Part shown: piece after piece, positions 1 through 7,824 of the stretch
How the letters are laid out: each line of letters starts with the position of its first letter
Position numbering within the stretch: the first letter of the stretch is position 1
Assembly: GCF_045278715.1 (NCBI RefSeq)
Contig: NZ_CP136420.1
Coordinates: 1,302,001 to 1,366,000, forward strand
Direction: 5' to 3'
Source: Neomoorella carbonis
Lineage (GTDB): Bacteria; Bacillota; DSM-521; Neomoorellales; Neomoorellaceae
Length of the DNA stretch: 64,000 nucleotides
Notes under the pieces: generated by a model
Databases searched by the model: none
Told to the model about the DNA's origin: nothing
Seen by the model: the letters and a program-made list of their open reading frames with translations, nothing else
Translations under genes and position numbers: made by a program

Positions 1-332
1 GCATCTTCCGTACCCTTGAACCTGGCAATGCGCTCCTCCAACTGGCGGTGCAAGACAAAATTACCGCAGGTCAGGCGGGAACCTCCGCTTCCCGTCCCCC
101 ACCTTTCCACCGCTTCTACGGCCGCAGCCTTGACACGGGGATGTTGGGCCAGGCCCAGGTAATTGTTGGAGGAAAAGAGCAGTACTTCATGTCCGTTTCT
201 GATCGTTCCTGGTCGCGGGGGCTTCTCCAGTGGTCCGGGTAACCGGCGATAAAGGTGGCTCGCCTTTAACAGCTCCAGTTCTTTAGCTAGAAAATCAACC
301 AAATCTATCCCTCGCCTGGCAGGTTTATTCAC
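1..332 (-). CDS. bioF: 8-amino-7-oxononanoate synthase, 5' part (runs off window start)
   Basis: Reading the minus strand from GTG at 332 gives about 110 codons of an alpha-oxoamine synthase N-terminus. It includes the family's signature around SSNNYLGLAQHPRV and the glycine-rich GTGSGGSR stretch before RLTCGNFVLH. BioF condenses pimeloyl-CoA or pimeloyl-ACP with alanine (PLP-dependent) to make the biotin precursor KAPA. An in-frame TAG lies just upstream of GTG 332, so the start is GTG 332 or TTG 302. TTG 302 has the better ribosome site (GCGAGG). The gene lies about 120 nt downstream of bioB on the same strand, so co-transcription from the bioB promoter is likely. The family also contains glycine C-acetyltransferase, but the bioB neighbour favours BioF. 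The 3' end is outside the window. Confidence 0.85.
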   Translation of the reverse strand, partial: MNKPARRGIDLVDFLAKELELLKASHLYRRLPGPLEKPPRPGTIRNGHEVLLFSSNNYLGLAQHPRVKAAAVEAVERWGTGSGGSRLTCGNFVLHRQLEERIARFKGTED

Positions 333-453
333 TATTGTAAACTGCTATTCATTATCGATGTTGACATTTCCTGTATAGGAAAAGCCGCAAACAGCGCCTA
401 TCCTGGGCATACCCGCAGCATTCGATTATAGCTCCTACCTATATTTCGGTGTA

Positions 454-1440
454 TCAGTATTCTAATTGCAGATCCTCCAGCATTTGTATGTCCTTATTAG
501 CACCCTGGCCCGGCGTCGTCAGGTAGTTTCCTATAAGCATCCCGTTTAACCCGGCGATAAAGCCCAACGGCTGCAGGCTCCTCAGGTTGACCTCCCTGCC
601 ACCTGCATATCTTATGTTCTTGTCCGGCAAAATGAACCTTATTATGGCGAAGGTCTTAATTATTTCCATTGCTGATAAAGGTTTTGCGCCTTCTAGCCTT
701 GTACCTTTAATTGGATTTAATATATTTACAGGTACTGCGTCCACATCCAATTCTTTTAACAAAAACGTATGCTCGATACGCTGTTCCATGGTTTCGCCCA
801 TGCCGATTATCATGCCGGAACAGACTTCCATTCCCGCTTCTTTAGCATATCTGATGGTCTCAATCCTCTCGTCATACGTATGGGTTGTAACTATATTATG
901 GAAAAAACTCCGCGCCGTTTCCAAATTGTGGTTATAGCGCTCCACCCCTGCTGCCGCTAACTTTTGGGCCGCCTTCCTTGTGAGGGTGCCAAGGCAGGCG
1001 CACAGTTTAAGATTGGTCTTCTCTTTCATTTTTTTAAATGCTCTTATGATTGCCTCGAACTCTTCTTCATCGCCGTTATACCCCAAACCGCTGGTAGCTA
1101 TATCACAGTGTTTAGCTCCGTTCTTTTCCTTTTGAATGGCCTGTTCTACAATCTCGTCTTCGCTCATTAAAGGGTAACGACTTATATCGGTGTTATGATG
1201 GGCCGACTGCGAGCAAAATGCGCAGTCTTCAGGGCAATTGCCCGATTTAGCGTTGATCACCGAACACAGGTCTACCTTATTGCCGGCAAATTTCTCCCTT
1301 ATCTCACTGGCAAATCCGCACAGCAAAAATATATCGCTGCCCCTGGCCTTACCCAGCAGGACGGCTTCTTCATATGTAATATCCCCACCTGCCAGTATCC
1401 TGTCACCGATCCTTATTATGTCGGAATAATATTGTCCCAT
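454..1440 (-). CDS. bioB: Biotin synthase (radical SAM)
   Basis: A 328-aa radical SAM enzyme that inserts sulfur into dethiobiotin, the last step of biotin synthesis. The SAM-cluster motif CPEDCAFCSQS (CX3CX2C) is at about residues 69-76. Further BioB hallmarks are YNHNLETA (cluster-ligand region), CSGMIIGMGE, and YAGGRE with the conserved Arg near residue 279. Length matches bacterial BioB. The ATG start at 1440 follows GGAGGGG. It is the first gene of a minus-strand biotin unit with bioF. Biotin supplies pyruvate or acetyl-CoA carboxylases. The gene is somewhat more AT-rich than its GC-rich neighbours to the right. Confidence 0.97.
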   Translation of the reverse strand: MGQYYSDIIRIGDRILAGGDITYEEAVLLGKARGSDIFLLCGFASEIREKFAGNKVDLCSVINAKSGNCPEDCAFCSQSAHHNTDISRYPLMSEDEIVEQAIQKEKNGAKHCDIATSGLGYNGDEEEFEAIIRAFKKMKEKTNLKLCACLGTLTRKAAQKLAAAGVERYNHNLETARSFFHNIVTTHTYDERIETIRYAKEAGMEVCSGMIIGMGETMEQRIEHTFLLKELDVDAVPVNILNPIKGTRLEGAKPLSAMEIIKTFAIIRFILPDKNIRYAGGREVNLRSLQPLGFIAGLNGMLIGNYLTTPGQGANKDIQMLEDLQLEY

Positions 1441-1466
1441 ATAAACCCCTCCTGTTCTTTCTCTTG

Positions 1467-1520
1467 ATCATATAAGACCTTTTGATAATTGTCAACTTAA
1501 AATGATGTTTTGGTTTACAA
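1467..1520 (-). promoter_or_regulatory. bioB promoter overlapped by BirA-like operator
   Basis: On the minus strand, TTGACA (1490-1495) and TATGAT (1467-1472) are separated by exactly 17 nt, a near-consensus sigma-A promoter. The -35 lies inside an imperfect inverted repeat, TTGTCAAC (1489-1496), N16, GTTTACAA (1513-1520). This matches the spacing and sequence type of BirA operators in Firmicutes (TTGTTAAC-N16-GTTAACAA class). The inference is biotin-dependent repression of bioB-bioF. Confidence 0.8.
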
Positions 1521-1640
1521 ATGGCCGCTCTCGTTCCAGCAGGCTTTTAATCGGCTGAGGCCGGCAATGATCTTCAGGCAGGTGGACTTACCGTCGCCGT
1601 TGGGTCCGGAGAGACCGGTGAGCTTGCAGGTGGGGTAAAT
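1518..1640 (-). pseudogene. Fragment of an ABC transporter ATPase
   Basis: A stop-to-stop stretch of about 40 codons contains a Walker A region, LSGPNGDGKSTCLKIIAG, typical of ABC ATPases. It is flanked at once by in-frame stops and has no start codon, signature motif or Walker B. The rest of 1640-1787 shows no recognisable gene. This is a decayed remnant, lying just upstream of the bioB operator. Confidence 0.6.
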
Positions 1641-1787
1641 TCATTCAGGTCCCGGGTGAAGCCGAAGGTTCCTAACCCAGATCGGGAAAGGCGTCAAGGT
1701 TAAATAACTCCGAAAGGACAAAAAAATACCCCCTCCGTGGAAGTATTCTAGAAGGGGCAATCCTTTGATGATCACTGCCTGGCCTCT

Positions 1788-2480
1788 TTAGGCTTTATAA
1801 CTCACCGCTACAATAAACCCTCCATCGGTGCGGCCTTCCTTAGCGGCGGCAGCCTCGATGGCCATGGCCTCTTCTACTTTCGTGCCATCAAAGTCGGGAC
1901 CGAAGAAGAGAACGGCTTTACCCTTAACGTTTTTACCGGGCATGGCAGCCAGAAGTTCGGGCAGGGTATAAAATTTTGCATACCGGAAGAGGCTGTCTGG
2001 CTCCCGGGCGGCCCGGGCTTCATAATGGCGGCTCCAGAGGCTGTTACCGCCGATGAGGCCGATGACCATTCTACCCCCCGGCTTTAGCACGCGGTAACCC
2101 TCCGCCAGGGCGGCCTTCAAATCCGGAGCAAATTCCAGGGCCGTAACCGAAACTATCTTATCAAAGGTGTTATCGGCAAAGGGTAGATTCATGGCGTCGG
2201 CATGGAGAAATTCGATTTCCAGCCCGGCTGCAGCGGCCTTGCGCCGCGCCGTGGCCAGCATGGGTTCGGAAATGTCTATACCGGTTACCTTTACCCCCAG
2301 CCGTGCCAGTTCTAAGGAAAAATTGCCGGTACCACAGCCGACATCGAGAATATGTTCACCAGCCCGGGGTTCTAAATAAGCATATACAGGCTCTTTTTCC
2401 ACGCGGTCCACCAGGGCCCCCAGGGGACGCCTGTACCAGTCGTCATAATCGCTGGCTTTATGATCAAAAATTTCAGCCAT
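1788..2480 (-). CDS. Class I SAM-dependent methyltransferase (UbiE/Methyltransf_11 type)
   Basis: A 230-aa Rossmann-fold methyltransferase. Motif I is LDVGCGTGNFSLEL (about residues 45-58), followed by the acidic GIDIS strand end, HADAMNLPF, and the post-motif LKPGGRMVIG. The family transfers methyl groups to small molecules such as quinones or to other substrates; nothing visible fixes the substrate. ATG 2480 follows a GGGGAG site. It appears to be a single gene: the gene upstream on the same strand (2617-2949) ends at its own terminator. Confidence 0.85.
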   Translation of the reverse strand: MAEIFDHKASDYDDWYRRPLGALVDRVEKEPVYAYLEPRAGEHILDVGCGTGNFSLELARLGVKVTGIDISEPMLATARRKAAAAGLEIEFLHADAMNLPFADNTFDKIVSVTALEFAPDLKAALAEGYRVLKPGGRMVIGLIGGNSLWSRHYEARAAREPDSLFRYAKFYTLPELLAAMPGKNVKGKAVLFFGPDFDGTKVEEAMAIEAAAAKEGRTDGGFIVAVSYKA

Positions 2481-2582
2481 TGCTGAGCTCCCCTTTCCTT
2501 AATTTATGGTATACCATATTCGCCATTAACGTCCGTTTTCCTTTTTGTACTTTGTCTTTCTTTACCTAAAATGTCCATAAGA

Positions 2583-2604
2583 AAAGGACCCTTGCGGGTC
2601 CTTT
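2583..2604 (-). terminator. Rho-independent terminator after the 2617-2949 gene
   Basis: A perfect 9-bp stem AAAGGACCC / GGGTCCTTT with a TTGC loop lies 12 nt past the stop of the minus-strand gene at 2617. On that strand it is followed by TTTTCTTATGG. Confidence 0.85.
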
Positions 2605-2616
2605 GCCAAGCCAGCT

Positions 2617-2949
2617 TTAAGCCAGCTCCTGATTGACAATAACCTGGTCTGCATCCAGCTGGACTTGATACTGACCTTTGTGAAAGCCTCGTTCCAGCAG
2701 CCACTGGGTCAGGTGTTTGCCTCCTATTTCCCCGATTTTACCATGGGCGGCGAGCCTTAATTTTAAATTAGACGGGTCCTCGCTCTTCTTTAAAATTAAC
2801 TTCTTACCGTCAACGCCAATCATAATGTATTGACTGCCGCGCAAATGCTGGAAGGCAGCACCGCGGAGCCGGATACCGTTACTGGATACGCTTAAATCAC
2901 CTTTGGCGTTACGATTAAACCGACGGGCACGATAAATTTCCACTAACAT
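2617..2949 (-). CDS. Hypothetical protein, 110 aa
   Basis: I do not recognise the family. The protein is basic and starts MLVEIYRARRFNR. It contains alternating beta-like segments (SQYIMIGVDGKKLILKK) and a helix-rich C-terminus (HLTQWLLERGFHKG). There are no membrane segments or Cys motifs. ATG 2949 is preferred over TTG 2952 because of GAGGAGG spacing. The start codon and ribosome site fall in the right arm and loop of a 14-bp perfect inverted repeat (2942-2987), which suggests autoregulated or structure-gated translation. It has its own terminator, so it is probably monocistronic. Confidence 0.7.
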   Translation of the reverse strand: MLVEIYRARRFNRNAKGDLSVSSNGIRLRGAAFQHLRGSQYIMIGVDGKKLILKKSEDPSNLKLRLAAHGKIGEIGGKHLTQWLLERGFHKGQYQVQLDADQVIVNQELA

Positions 2950-2987
2950 CAAACCCTCCTCTGGATAATTTCAGGTTTGATGTTAGT
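2942..2987 (-). repeat. 14-bp perfect inverted repeat over start codon of the 2617-2949 gene
   Basis: Arm 2942-2955 (ACTAACATCAAACC) is the exact reverse complement of arm 2974-2987, with an 18-nt loop. In the minus-strand mRNA the 3' arm contains the ATG start, and the GAGGAG ribosome site sits at the loop edge. The structure could block translation, or the DNA could be a protein operator. Confidence 0.85.
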
Positions 2988-3039
2988 ATTACCCAATTAA
3001 GCCTGTAAAATACCTTCTGCAATAAACCTTAATTAAAGT

Positions 3040-3822
3040 TTATCGATGTTGATAACCTAAATGCCGTCCAATTTGCAGGGCAACCTGAACAACAGCGGTA
3101 GCCAGTTTTCCTGCCATCAACTCTGGCGGCATCCGGTTCGCCGGACCTGCAACACTTACGGCGGCTATCACTTTATTTTCATGGTTAAACACAGGTGCGG
3201 CAACGCAACGAACCTCTTCTTCCCTCTCCCCGTGATCCAGGGCAAAGCCCTGCCGGCGAATTTTACGCAACTCTTCCCGCAGCTGGAGGGGGTCGACTAT
3301 TGTTGCAGCCGTATAAGGGAAGAGGGGAACTTCCTGGAGGAACATGTTTAACTGGTTTTCACTTAAATAGGCGAGGAGGACTTTTCCTGCGCCGGTACAG
3401 TAAGCCGGGGCGCGGGTACCGGGGCGGGCCAGCATCTTGATGATGTTACTCGACTCGACCTGGTCAATATAGACGACTTCATATTTATCCAGGATCGCCA
3501 GGTTGGCCGTTTCATTAAAATCGTCTACCAGCTGGTGTAATGCCGGCCTGGCTATGGCCCGGATGTCCAGGCTGTAAAGGGCGCGGTTGCCAATCTCAAA
3601 GGCCCGGATTCCCAAGCGGTAACGGCCCTGGTAAGGTTCCTGCTCAACCAGACCATGGGCCGCAAGGGCATTTAACAACCTGTGGACAGTACTTATATTC
3701 AGCCGGAGTTCTGCACTGATGGCCGAAAGCATCATGGGGGAGCCTTCCCGGGCCAGGGTATCCAGGATGGCCAGGGCCCGGTCAACGGCCTGGACTCCCT
3801 TTGTTTTATTAACCCTGGTCAC
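3040..3822 (-). CDS. IclR-family transcriptional regulator (copy 1)
   Basis: A 260-aa IclR regulator. The N-terminal winged helix-turn-helix covers about residues 8-75 (RALAILDTLA, then LNISTVHRLLNALAAHGLVEQ). The effector domain covers about 80-255 and includes FNETANLAILD, YIDQVES, CTGAGKVLLAYLS, DHGEREEEVRCVAAPVF and AAVSVAGP. GTG 3822 follows a G-rich ribosome site. It lies 92 nt downstream of the glutamate-synthase-like gene and is a clear paralogue of the 5775-6587 regulator. The ligand is unknown; many IclR proteins sense small acids or aromatic compounds. Confidence 0.93.
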   Translation of the reverse strand: MTRVNKTKGVQAVDRALAILDTLAREGSPMMLSAISAELRLNISTVHRLLNALAAHGLVEQEPYQGRYRLGIRAFEIGNRALYSLDIRAIARPALHQLVDDFNETANLAILDKYEVVYIDQVESSNIIKMLARPGTRAPAYCTGAGKVLLAYLSENQLNMFLQEVPLFPYTAATIVDPLQLREELRKIRRQGFALDHGEREEEVRCVAAPVFNHENKVIAAVSVAGPANRMPPELMAGKLATAVVQVALQIGRHLGYQHR

Positions 3823-3913
3823 CGGTATGTCCCCCCCATGTAAAGATTAACACCTCGGTCGCCAATGAACCAGAAACTCCGCTCATACAACTCGAACAAA
3901 GCAGTGTTCTCAA

Positions 3914-5554
3914 TTAGCTGAGCAGGATCTTCCGGGCAAATTCGTCCTGGACGTCGGTGATAAAAGGAATGCGGGTTTCAGCCTCAGTTTCCCGGTTAGC
4001 GGAAGCAATATCATTCCTGGTGATCTGATCCAGGGAGAATTTGCGGGCTCCGGCCATTAATTGCTGCAATCCTGCCGTCAGTTTATCGGCCAGGGTCCAA
4101 AAGGCAATGGCCCCGTAAGGAATATTTTTCATTTCTTCAGCGCCGACTTTCTTCTGAACATCATAGTAGCCGGCAAAAATCTCCTCAGCTTTCGTACCTA
4201 ATTCGGCCACAGTTTTGGGTAGACTATCCCAATTACCGTTGACTTTGGCGCGTCGTTCGGGATGGAGTACGCCTTCAATATTGGACCCGACAAAACCGGG
4301 AATCATTAAGGCTCGTCCCATACATACCAGCTTAACGTAGGGCGCCCCCAGAGCTAGAGCTTTGAAAATATGGTCTTCCCTGGCCAATCCGCCGGCAAAG
4401 GCCATATCGACAACCTTCTTACCCCTGGCAGCTAAGAGGCTGGCATATTCATAGGCTTTAGCATGAAGCAGAATGGAGGGAACGCCCCAGGTTTCCATCA
4501 TGTTCCACGGGCTCATTCCGGTACCGCCGCCGGAGCCGTCTACGGTAAGCAAATCAAGTTGCGCATCAGTAGCGAGCTTGATGGCCATAGCCAGGGCTTC
4601 CATACCATAGGAACCGGTCTTCAAGGTAATGCGCTTATAGCCCAGCCCACGGAGGTACTCAATGGCTGTCATAAAGTTTTCTCTTACCTGTTCAAAGCTG
4701 GTGAGATCTGTATAACCCAGGCGGCTGTGGCGGGCGAATGATTTGAGGGCCCCACTCTTAAAGGCCTCTTGCACTTCCGGAACGGTCGGATCCGGATCGA
4801 CTACATAGCCCCTGTTCTTTAAGAAGATAGCATAGTCGAGATCGGTAACCTGAATTTCTCCGCCGATATCCTTGGCGCCCTGACCCCACTTCAGCTCCAG
4901 AATGACTTTATCGCCGTACTTCTCAATGACGTATTCGGCAACACCGTTGCGGGTGTCTTCTACGTTCATCTGGACAATAATGGCACCATAGCCGTCATAA
5001 TACTTCAAATAGGTCTGAATACGCCGATCCAATTCCGGGGCTTTAACAATCCTACCATTTTCAATAACGGCTTCCTTGTCAATCCCGACGACATTTTCCC
5101 CAATAACAATCGGGATGCCCACTAAGGCAGCACCGATAGCAAAAGAATCCCAGTACTTGGCGGCGATAAAGGTGGAACCCAACGCTCCCGTCATGATCGG
5201 GGCTTTGACTTTGGTTTTAACCTCACTACCAAATTCGGTTTCGACATTTACATTGGGGAAAATACAGTCGTCAGCACTATTGGAGAGGCCCTTTGTCAGG
5301 CCGTATGCGCCGTAGTTGTATCCCAGGATTCTCAGGGAGTTATAAGAAATTCCTACATGGGTTGTGTTTGAGCTTCCGGCCGTAACAATACCAAAATCCC
5401 GGGGATAGAGGAGCTTGCGCCCAACAAGACTGGACATCCAGGTCTCGCATTTCCCCTGGCAATCTGCCCGGCACAATGTACATAAACCTGATTCTGCCGG
5501 ATTACCGCGGTTAACGGTCCCCAGGACATCATTTTGTTTGGGCCACTGAATCAT
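3914..5554 (-). CDS. FMN-binding glutamate-synthase-like protein
   Basis: A 546-aa protein related to the FMN/3Fe-4S synthase domain of glutamate synthase. An N-terminal Cys cluster (CTLCRADCQGKC, about residues 21-32) precedes the TIM-barrel synthase domain. That domain has AKYWDSFAIGAALVG, LKWGQGAKDIGGEI, LLTVDGSGGGTGMSPW (phosphate/FMN loop), FAGGLAREDHIFKALALGA and VCMGRALM. No glutaminase domain is present, as in archaeal-type and stand-alone GltB-like proteins. The frame is open upstream to TTG 5677, but a TTGACA-N17-TAAAAT promoter lies inside that extension (5649-5677). The start is therefore placed at ATG 5554 (MIQWPKQND) behind GTGGGGGA. It is flanked by two paralogous IclR genes. 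The reaction may not be glutamate synthesis. Confidence 0.88.
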   Translation of the reverse strand: MIQWPKQNDVLGTVNRGNPAESGLCTLCRADCQGKCETWMSSLVGRKLLYPRDFGIVTAGSSNTTHVGISYNSLRILGYNYGAYGLTKGLSNSADDCIFPNVNVETEFGSEVKTKVKAPIMTGALGSTFIAAKYWDSFAIGAALVGIPIVIGENVVGIDKEAVIENGRIVKAPELDRRIQTYLKYYDGYGAIIVQMNVEDTRNGVAEYVIEKYGDKVILELKWGQGAKDIGGEIQVTDLDYAIFLKNRGYVVDPDPTVPEVQEAFKSGALKSFARHSRLGYTDLTSFEQVRENFMTAIEYLRGLGYKRITLKTGSYGMEALAMAIKLATDAQLDLLTVDGSGGGTGMSPWNMMETWGVPSILLHAKAYEYASLLAARGKKVVDMAFAGGLAREDHIFKALALGAPYVKLVCMGRALMIPGFVGSNIEGVLHPERRAKVNGNWDSLPKTVAELGTKAEEIFAGYYDVQKKVGAEEMKNIPYGAIAFWTLADKLTAGLQQLMAGARKFSLDQITRNDIASANRETEAETRIPFITDVQDEFARKILLS

Positions 5555-5648
5555 AGCTTTTGTCCCCCACTTCCAATAGATTTTGCTTCCACCGGTCTTG
5601 ATGTTCATTATCATACGGTGAAAGTCGCTTTCGCAGCCTCCGGTTTTA

Positions 5649-5702
5649 ATTTTAGTAGGGGGAATTTTGCTTGTCAACGAAAGGTTCTTTCACTATGTGA
5701 AA
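5649..5702 (-). promoter_or_regulatory. Promoter of the gltB-like gene with upstream palindromic operator
   Basis: On the minus strand, TTGACA (5672-5677), a 17-nt spacer and TAAAAT (5649-5654) form a strong promoter. Eleven bp upstream of the -35 lies the perfect palindrome TTTCACTATGTGAAA (5688-5702). A related site (6657-6671) is found at the iclR copy-2 promoter. The position upstream of -35 suggests activation by an IclR protein (inference). Confidence 0.7.
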
Positions 5703-5774
5703 AAAGAGAAGCACCCAGAATCTTGTATACAATAAATAGCTGATTAAAACACATTTAACCTATGAAACCGAATT

Positions 5775-6587
5775 TCATCTTATTAAATCATTACCTGCGT
5801 ACCCTAAACGTTTAGACATTTCCCGGGCTACACTAAGGACGATGTCTACCAGCTCATTATTTAAATAATAATTCGTAATCCTGGAATCGGGTCCGGAGAC
5901 ACTGATGGCGGCTACAACTTTACCTTCATGGTTACGAATAGGCGCAGCCACGCAGCGGACATTTTCATCCCTTTCCCCCAGGTCAATGGCATAACCCTGG
6001 CGCCGGATGCGCTGCAGTTCCTTTTTTAGGATGGCTACATCGGTAATTGTCTCACTTGTATACTGCTCCAGCTGGACGCCGGCAAAGAGCTTATCCAGCT
6101 CGTCGTCACTTAATGAACTGAGGAGCATTTTGCCGGAACCGGTGGCGTGGGCCGGGCCACGGCTGCCCACCCTGGCAAACATACGGACAATGACGATATT
6201 GTTGGATTCCACCTGGTCGATGTAAACTACGTCCCGGCCGTCGAGGATGGCCAGGTTGGCTGTTTCATTGCAGCGTCGTACCAGTTCTTCCAGGAAAGGC
6301 CGGCCGATGGTTTGCAGATCCTGGGCATAGAGGGCGGTTTTACCCATGGCAAAAAGTTTTAAGCCCAGTTTGTAGCGGCTTGTTTCGGGTTCCTGCTCGA
6401 TGTAACCCTTGACGATAAGGGTGCTCAGTAGACGGTGGACGGTGCTTATATTTAACTGGACTTTTTCGGCCAGGTCGCTAATGGCCATGGGTACACCGGC
6501 TTCGGCCAGGGCATCCATAATGGCTAAAGCCCTTTCTACTGCCTGGACGGTCTTGCTCTCTTCACCATTGGTTTTTTCTCTGGCCAT
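5775..6587 (-). CDS. IclR-family transcriptional regulator (copy 2)
   Basis: A 270-aa IclR regulator closely similar to the 3040-3822 product. It has an N-terminal winged HTH (LNISTVHRLLSTLIVKGYIEQ) and an effector domain with CNETANLAILDGRDVVYIDQ, HATGSGKMLLS, DLGERDENVRCVAAPI and AAISVSGPDSR. ATG 6587 follows AAGGAGA. It is first in a three-gene minus-strand block: this gene, the gltB-like gene and iclR copy 1. Its own promoter has an operator-like half palindrome just after the -10, which suggests autorepression. Duplicate regulators flanking one enzyme gene is unusual. Confidence 0.93.
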   Translation of the reverse strand: MAREKTNGEESKTVQAVERALAIMDALAEAGVPMAISDLAEKVQLNISTVHRLLSTLIVKGYIEQEPETSRYKLGLKLFAMGKTALYAQDLQTIGRPFLEELVRRCNETANLAILDGRDVVYIDQVESNNIVIVRMFARVGSRGPAHATGSGKMLLSSLSDDELDKLFAGVQLEQYTSETITDVAILKKELQRIRRQGYAIDLGERDENVRCVAAPIRNHEGKVVAAISVSGPDSRITNYYLNNELVDIVLSVAREMSKRLGYAGNDLIR

Positions 6588-6656
6588 ATGAATGATCTCC
6601 TTGAAAGTAATATGAGGGGCACTTGTCGATAGTTGTTTTTTAAATGATGAAAAAGG

Positions 6657-6702
6657 TTTTCACTATGTTTTAATTTTAGTTCGCTCTAGGGAGACATGTC
6701 AA
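6657..6702 (-). promoter_or_regulatory. Promoter of iclR copy 2 with operator-like site
   Basis: TTGACA (6697-6702), an 18-nt spacer and TAAAAT (6673-6678) lie on the minus strand. The sequence TTTTCACTATGTTTT (6657-6671), sharing TTTCACTATGT with the perfect palindrome at 5688-5702, overlaps the expected transcription start, a typical repressor position. Confidence 0.65.
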
Positions 6703-6714
6703 GAGAAAAATAAA

Positions 6715-6733
6715 AACCCGCTGCCAGCGGGTT
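6715..6733 (-). terminator. Terminator overlapping stop codon of the 6732-6929 gene
   Basis: An 8-bp stem AACCCGCT / AGCGGGTT with a GCC loop is followed on the minus strand by TTTTTATTTTTC. The stem begins in the stop codon of the small zinc-finger gene. Confidence 0.85.
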
Positions 6734-6929
6734 ATTTGCGAACGGCAAGATCGCACTGGATCATGCCCTCATAACATTCGTTGCACAGGAACTGGCCGCA
6801 GGTTGGACAGATGCGCATGTCAGGGGGATTGGTTTCCAGGCAGTCATAACAGTAAGCAGTATCGCAATGGTGACAGATAATACCCTCCACGTTTCTGGCC
6901 TTACAGCGGTCACAAACAGGAATCTTCAT
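6732..6929 (-). CDS. Small Cys-rich zinc-finger-like protein, 65 aa
   Basis: The protein carries four or five CXXC pairs: CDRCKARN, CHHCDTAYCYDC, CPTCGQFLCNEC. This is the pattern of a double zinc ribbon or RING/B-box-like metal-binding fold. There are no membrane segments. ATG 6929 is chosen for its distance from the GGAGG site; GTG 6941 would overlap that site. It is a single gene with its own terminator. It might bind zinc in a protein-protein or nucleic-acid interaction; the function is unknown. Confidence 0.75.
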   Translation of the reverse strand: MKIPVCDRCKARNVEGIICHHCDTAYCYDCLETNPPDMRICPTCGQFLCNECYEGMIQCDLAVRK

Positions 6930-7014
6930 AACTGACCGCACCTCCTTCTACATATTATTATTACGCTGTGATGCTGTAAAGTTCCTGCCGGTAGCCATCA
7001 AGCCCCGTAAAAAC

Positions 7015-7040
7015 GAAAAGCTCCTGTGAAGGAGCTTTTC
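7015..7040 (-). terminator. Terminator after pduL
   Basis: An 11-bp stem GAAAAGCTCCT / AGGAGCTTTTC with a GTGA loop, followed on the minus strand by a U-rich tail, lies 34 nt past the pduL stop. Confidence 0.88.
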
Positions 7041-7074
7041 AAACCTTAATTTGAAGTCTACCGTCAAGCCGCTA

Positions 7075-7689
7075 TTAACCGACCATGCTTAGTACTTTTT
7101 CTCCTGCGGGAGCCAGCACCTGAACGATGTCGTCGTTATTCAACAGGCAGGCGTTGGCTTCGTCGGTATCGACGTGGAACTCAAGACGGTAATTGGGATG
7201 GACACGTACCAGGACGTTCTGGAAGACCAGACCGCGTTCGCCCCCTACCTGCACATTAACCCTATCCTTATCCTTCAGACCATAACGCCTAGCCTCATTA
7301 GTGGGCAAATGAATATGGCGCAGGGCCATGATGACGCCGCGATTAAGGGTTACTACCCCTGCTGGTCCGACGAGGACACATCCGGGAGAACCTTCATGAT
7401 CTCCTGAATCGCGAACGGGAGGGTTAACACCCAGTTTAAAACAATCGGTTCGGGATAATTCCACCTGCGTGTATGAACGGAGGGGACCGATGATCCGCAC
7501 CTTTTCCAGCACACCCTTGGGCCCCACTACAGTAACTGTTTCTTTGGACGCAAATTCACCCGGTTGGACCAGATCCCTTACTTTCGTTAGTTCGTAACCT
7601 GGTCCAAAGAGAGCCTGGAGATGTTCTTTGGTGAGATGCACATGTCGCCCGGATACGCCTACCGGCACTTCGAGCAGAATTTGTGACAT
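7075..7689 (-). CDS. pduL: Phosphate acyltransferase, PduL type
   Basis: A 204-aa PduL-family enzyme that exchanges phosphate and CoA on acetyl or propanoyl groups. It carries two PduL repeats: VPVGVSGRHVHLTKEHL at residues 8-24, with the zinc-binding His pair, and ALRHIHLPTNEARRYGL around residue 125. FHVDTDEANA near the C-terminus is also conserved. M. thermoacetica lacks a classical Pta and uses PduL proteins to turn acetyl-CoA into acetyl phosphate, which acetate kinase then uses for ATP. No N-terminal encapsulation peptide is visible, so this is likely a cytosolic housekeeping enzyme. The ATG follows AGGAG. It is monocistronic, with a terminator. Confidence 0.93.
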   Translation of the reverse strand: MSQILLEVPVGVSGRHVHLTKEHLQALFGPGYELTKVRDLVQPGEFASKETVTVVGPKGVLEKVRIIGPLRSYTQVELSRTDCFKLGVNPPVRDSGDHEGSPGCVLVGPAGVVTLNRGVIMALRHIHLPTNEARRYGLKDKDRVNVQVGGERGLVFQNVLVRVHPNYRLEFHVDTDEANACLLNNDDIVQVLAPAGEKVLSMVG

Positions 7690-7824
7690 TTTAACTCCTC
7701 TCCCTTACTCTTCCCGGACGCCCATAACAACCATTCGGGACGAAATATCTACCATTCACCCTCATTATAGAACCGTTCGGCGGAAAAAGCAAGGGGAAGG
7801 TATATATTCACAATCTTAAATTTA

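Noticed and set aside
2504..2704. Minus-strand 66-codon ORF between the methyltransferase and the 2617 gene
   Set aside because: It overlaps the terminator and the 3' end of a better-supported gene and has no ribosome site.
5555..5677. N-terminal extension of the glutamate-synthase-like protein from TTG 5677
   Set aside because: The stretch contains a near-consensus TTGACA-N17-TAAAAT promoter, so the extension would lie at or upstream of the transcription start. ATG 5554 has a suitable ribosome site.
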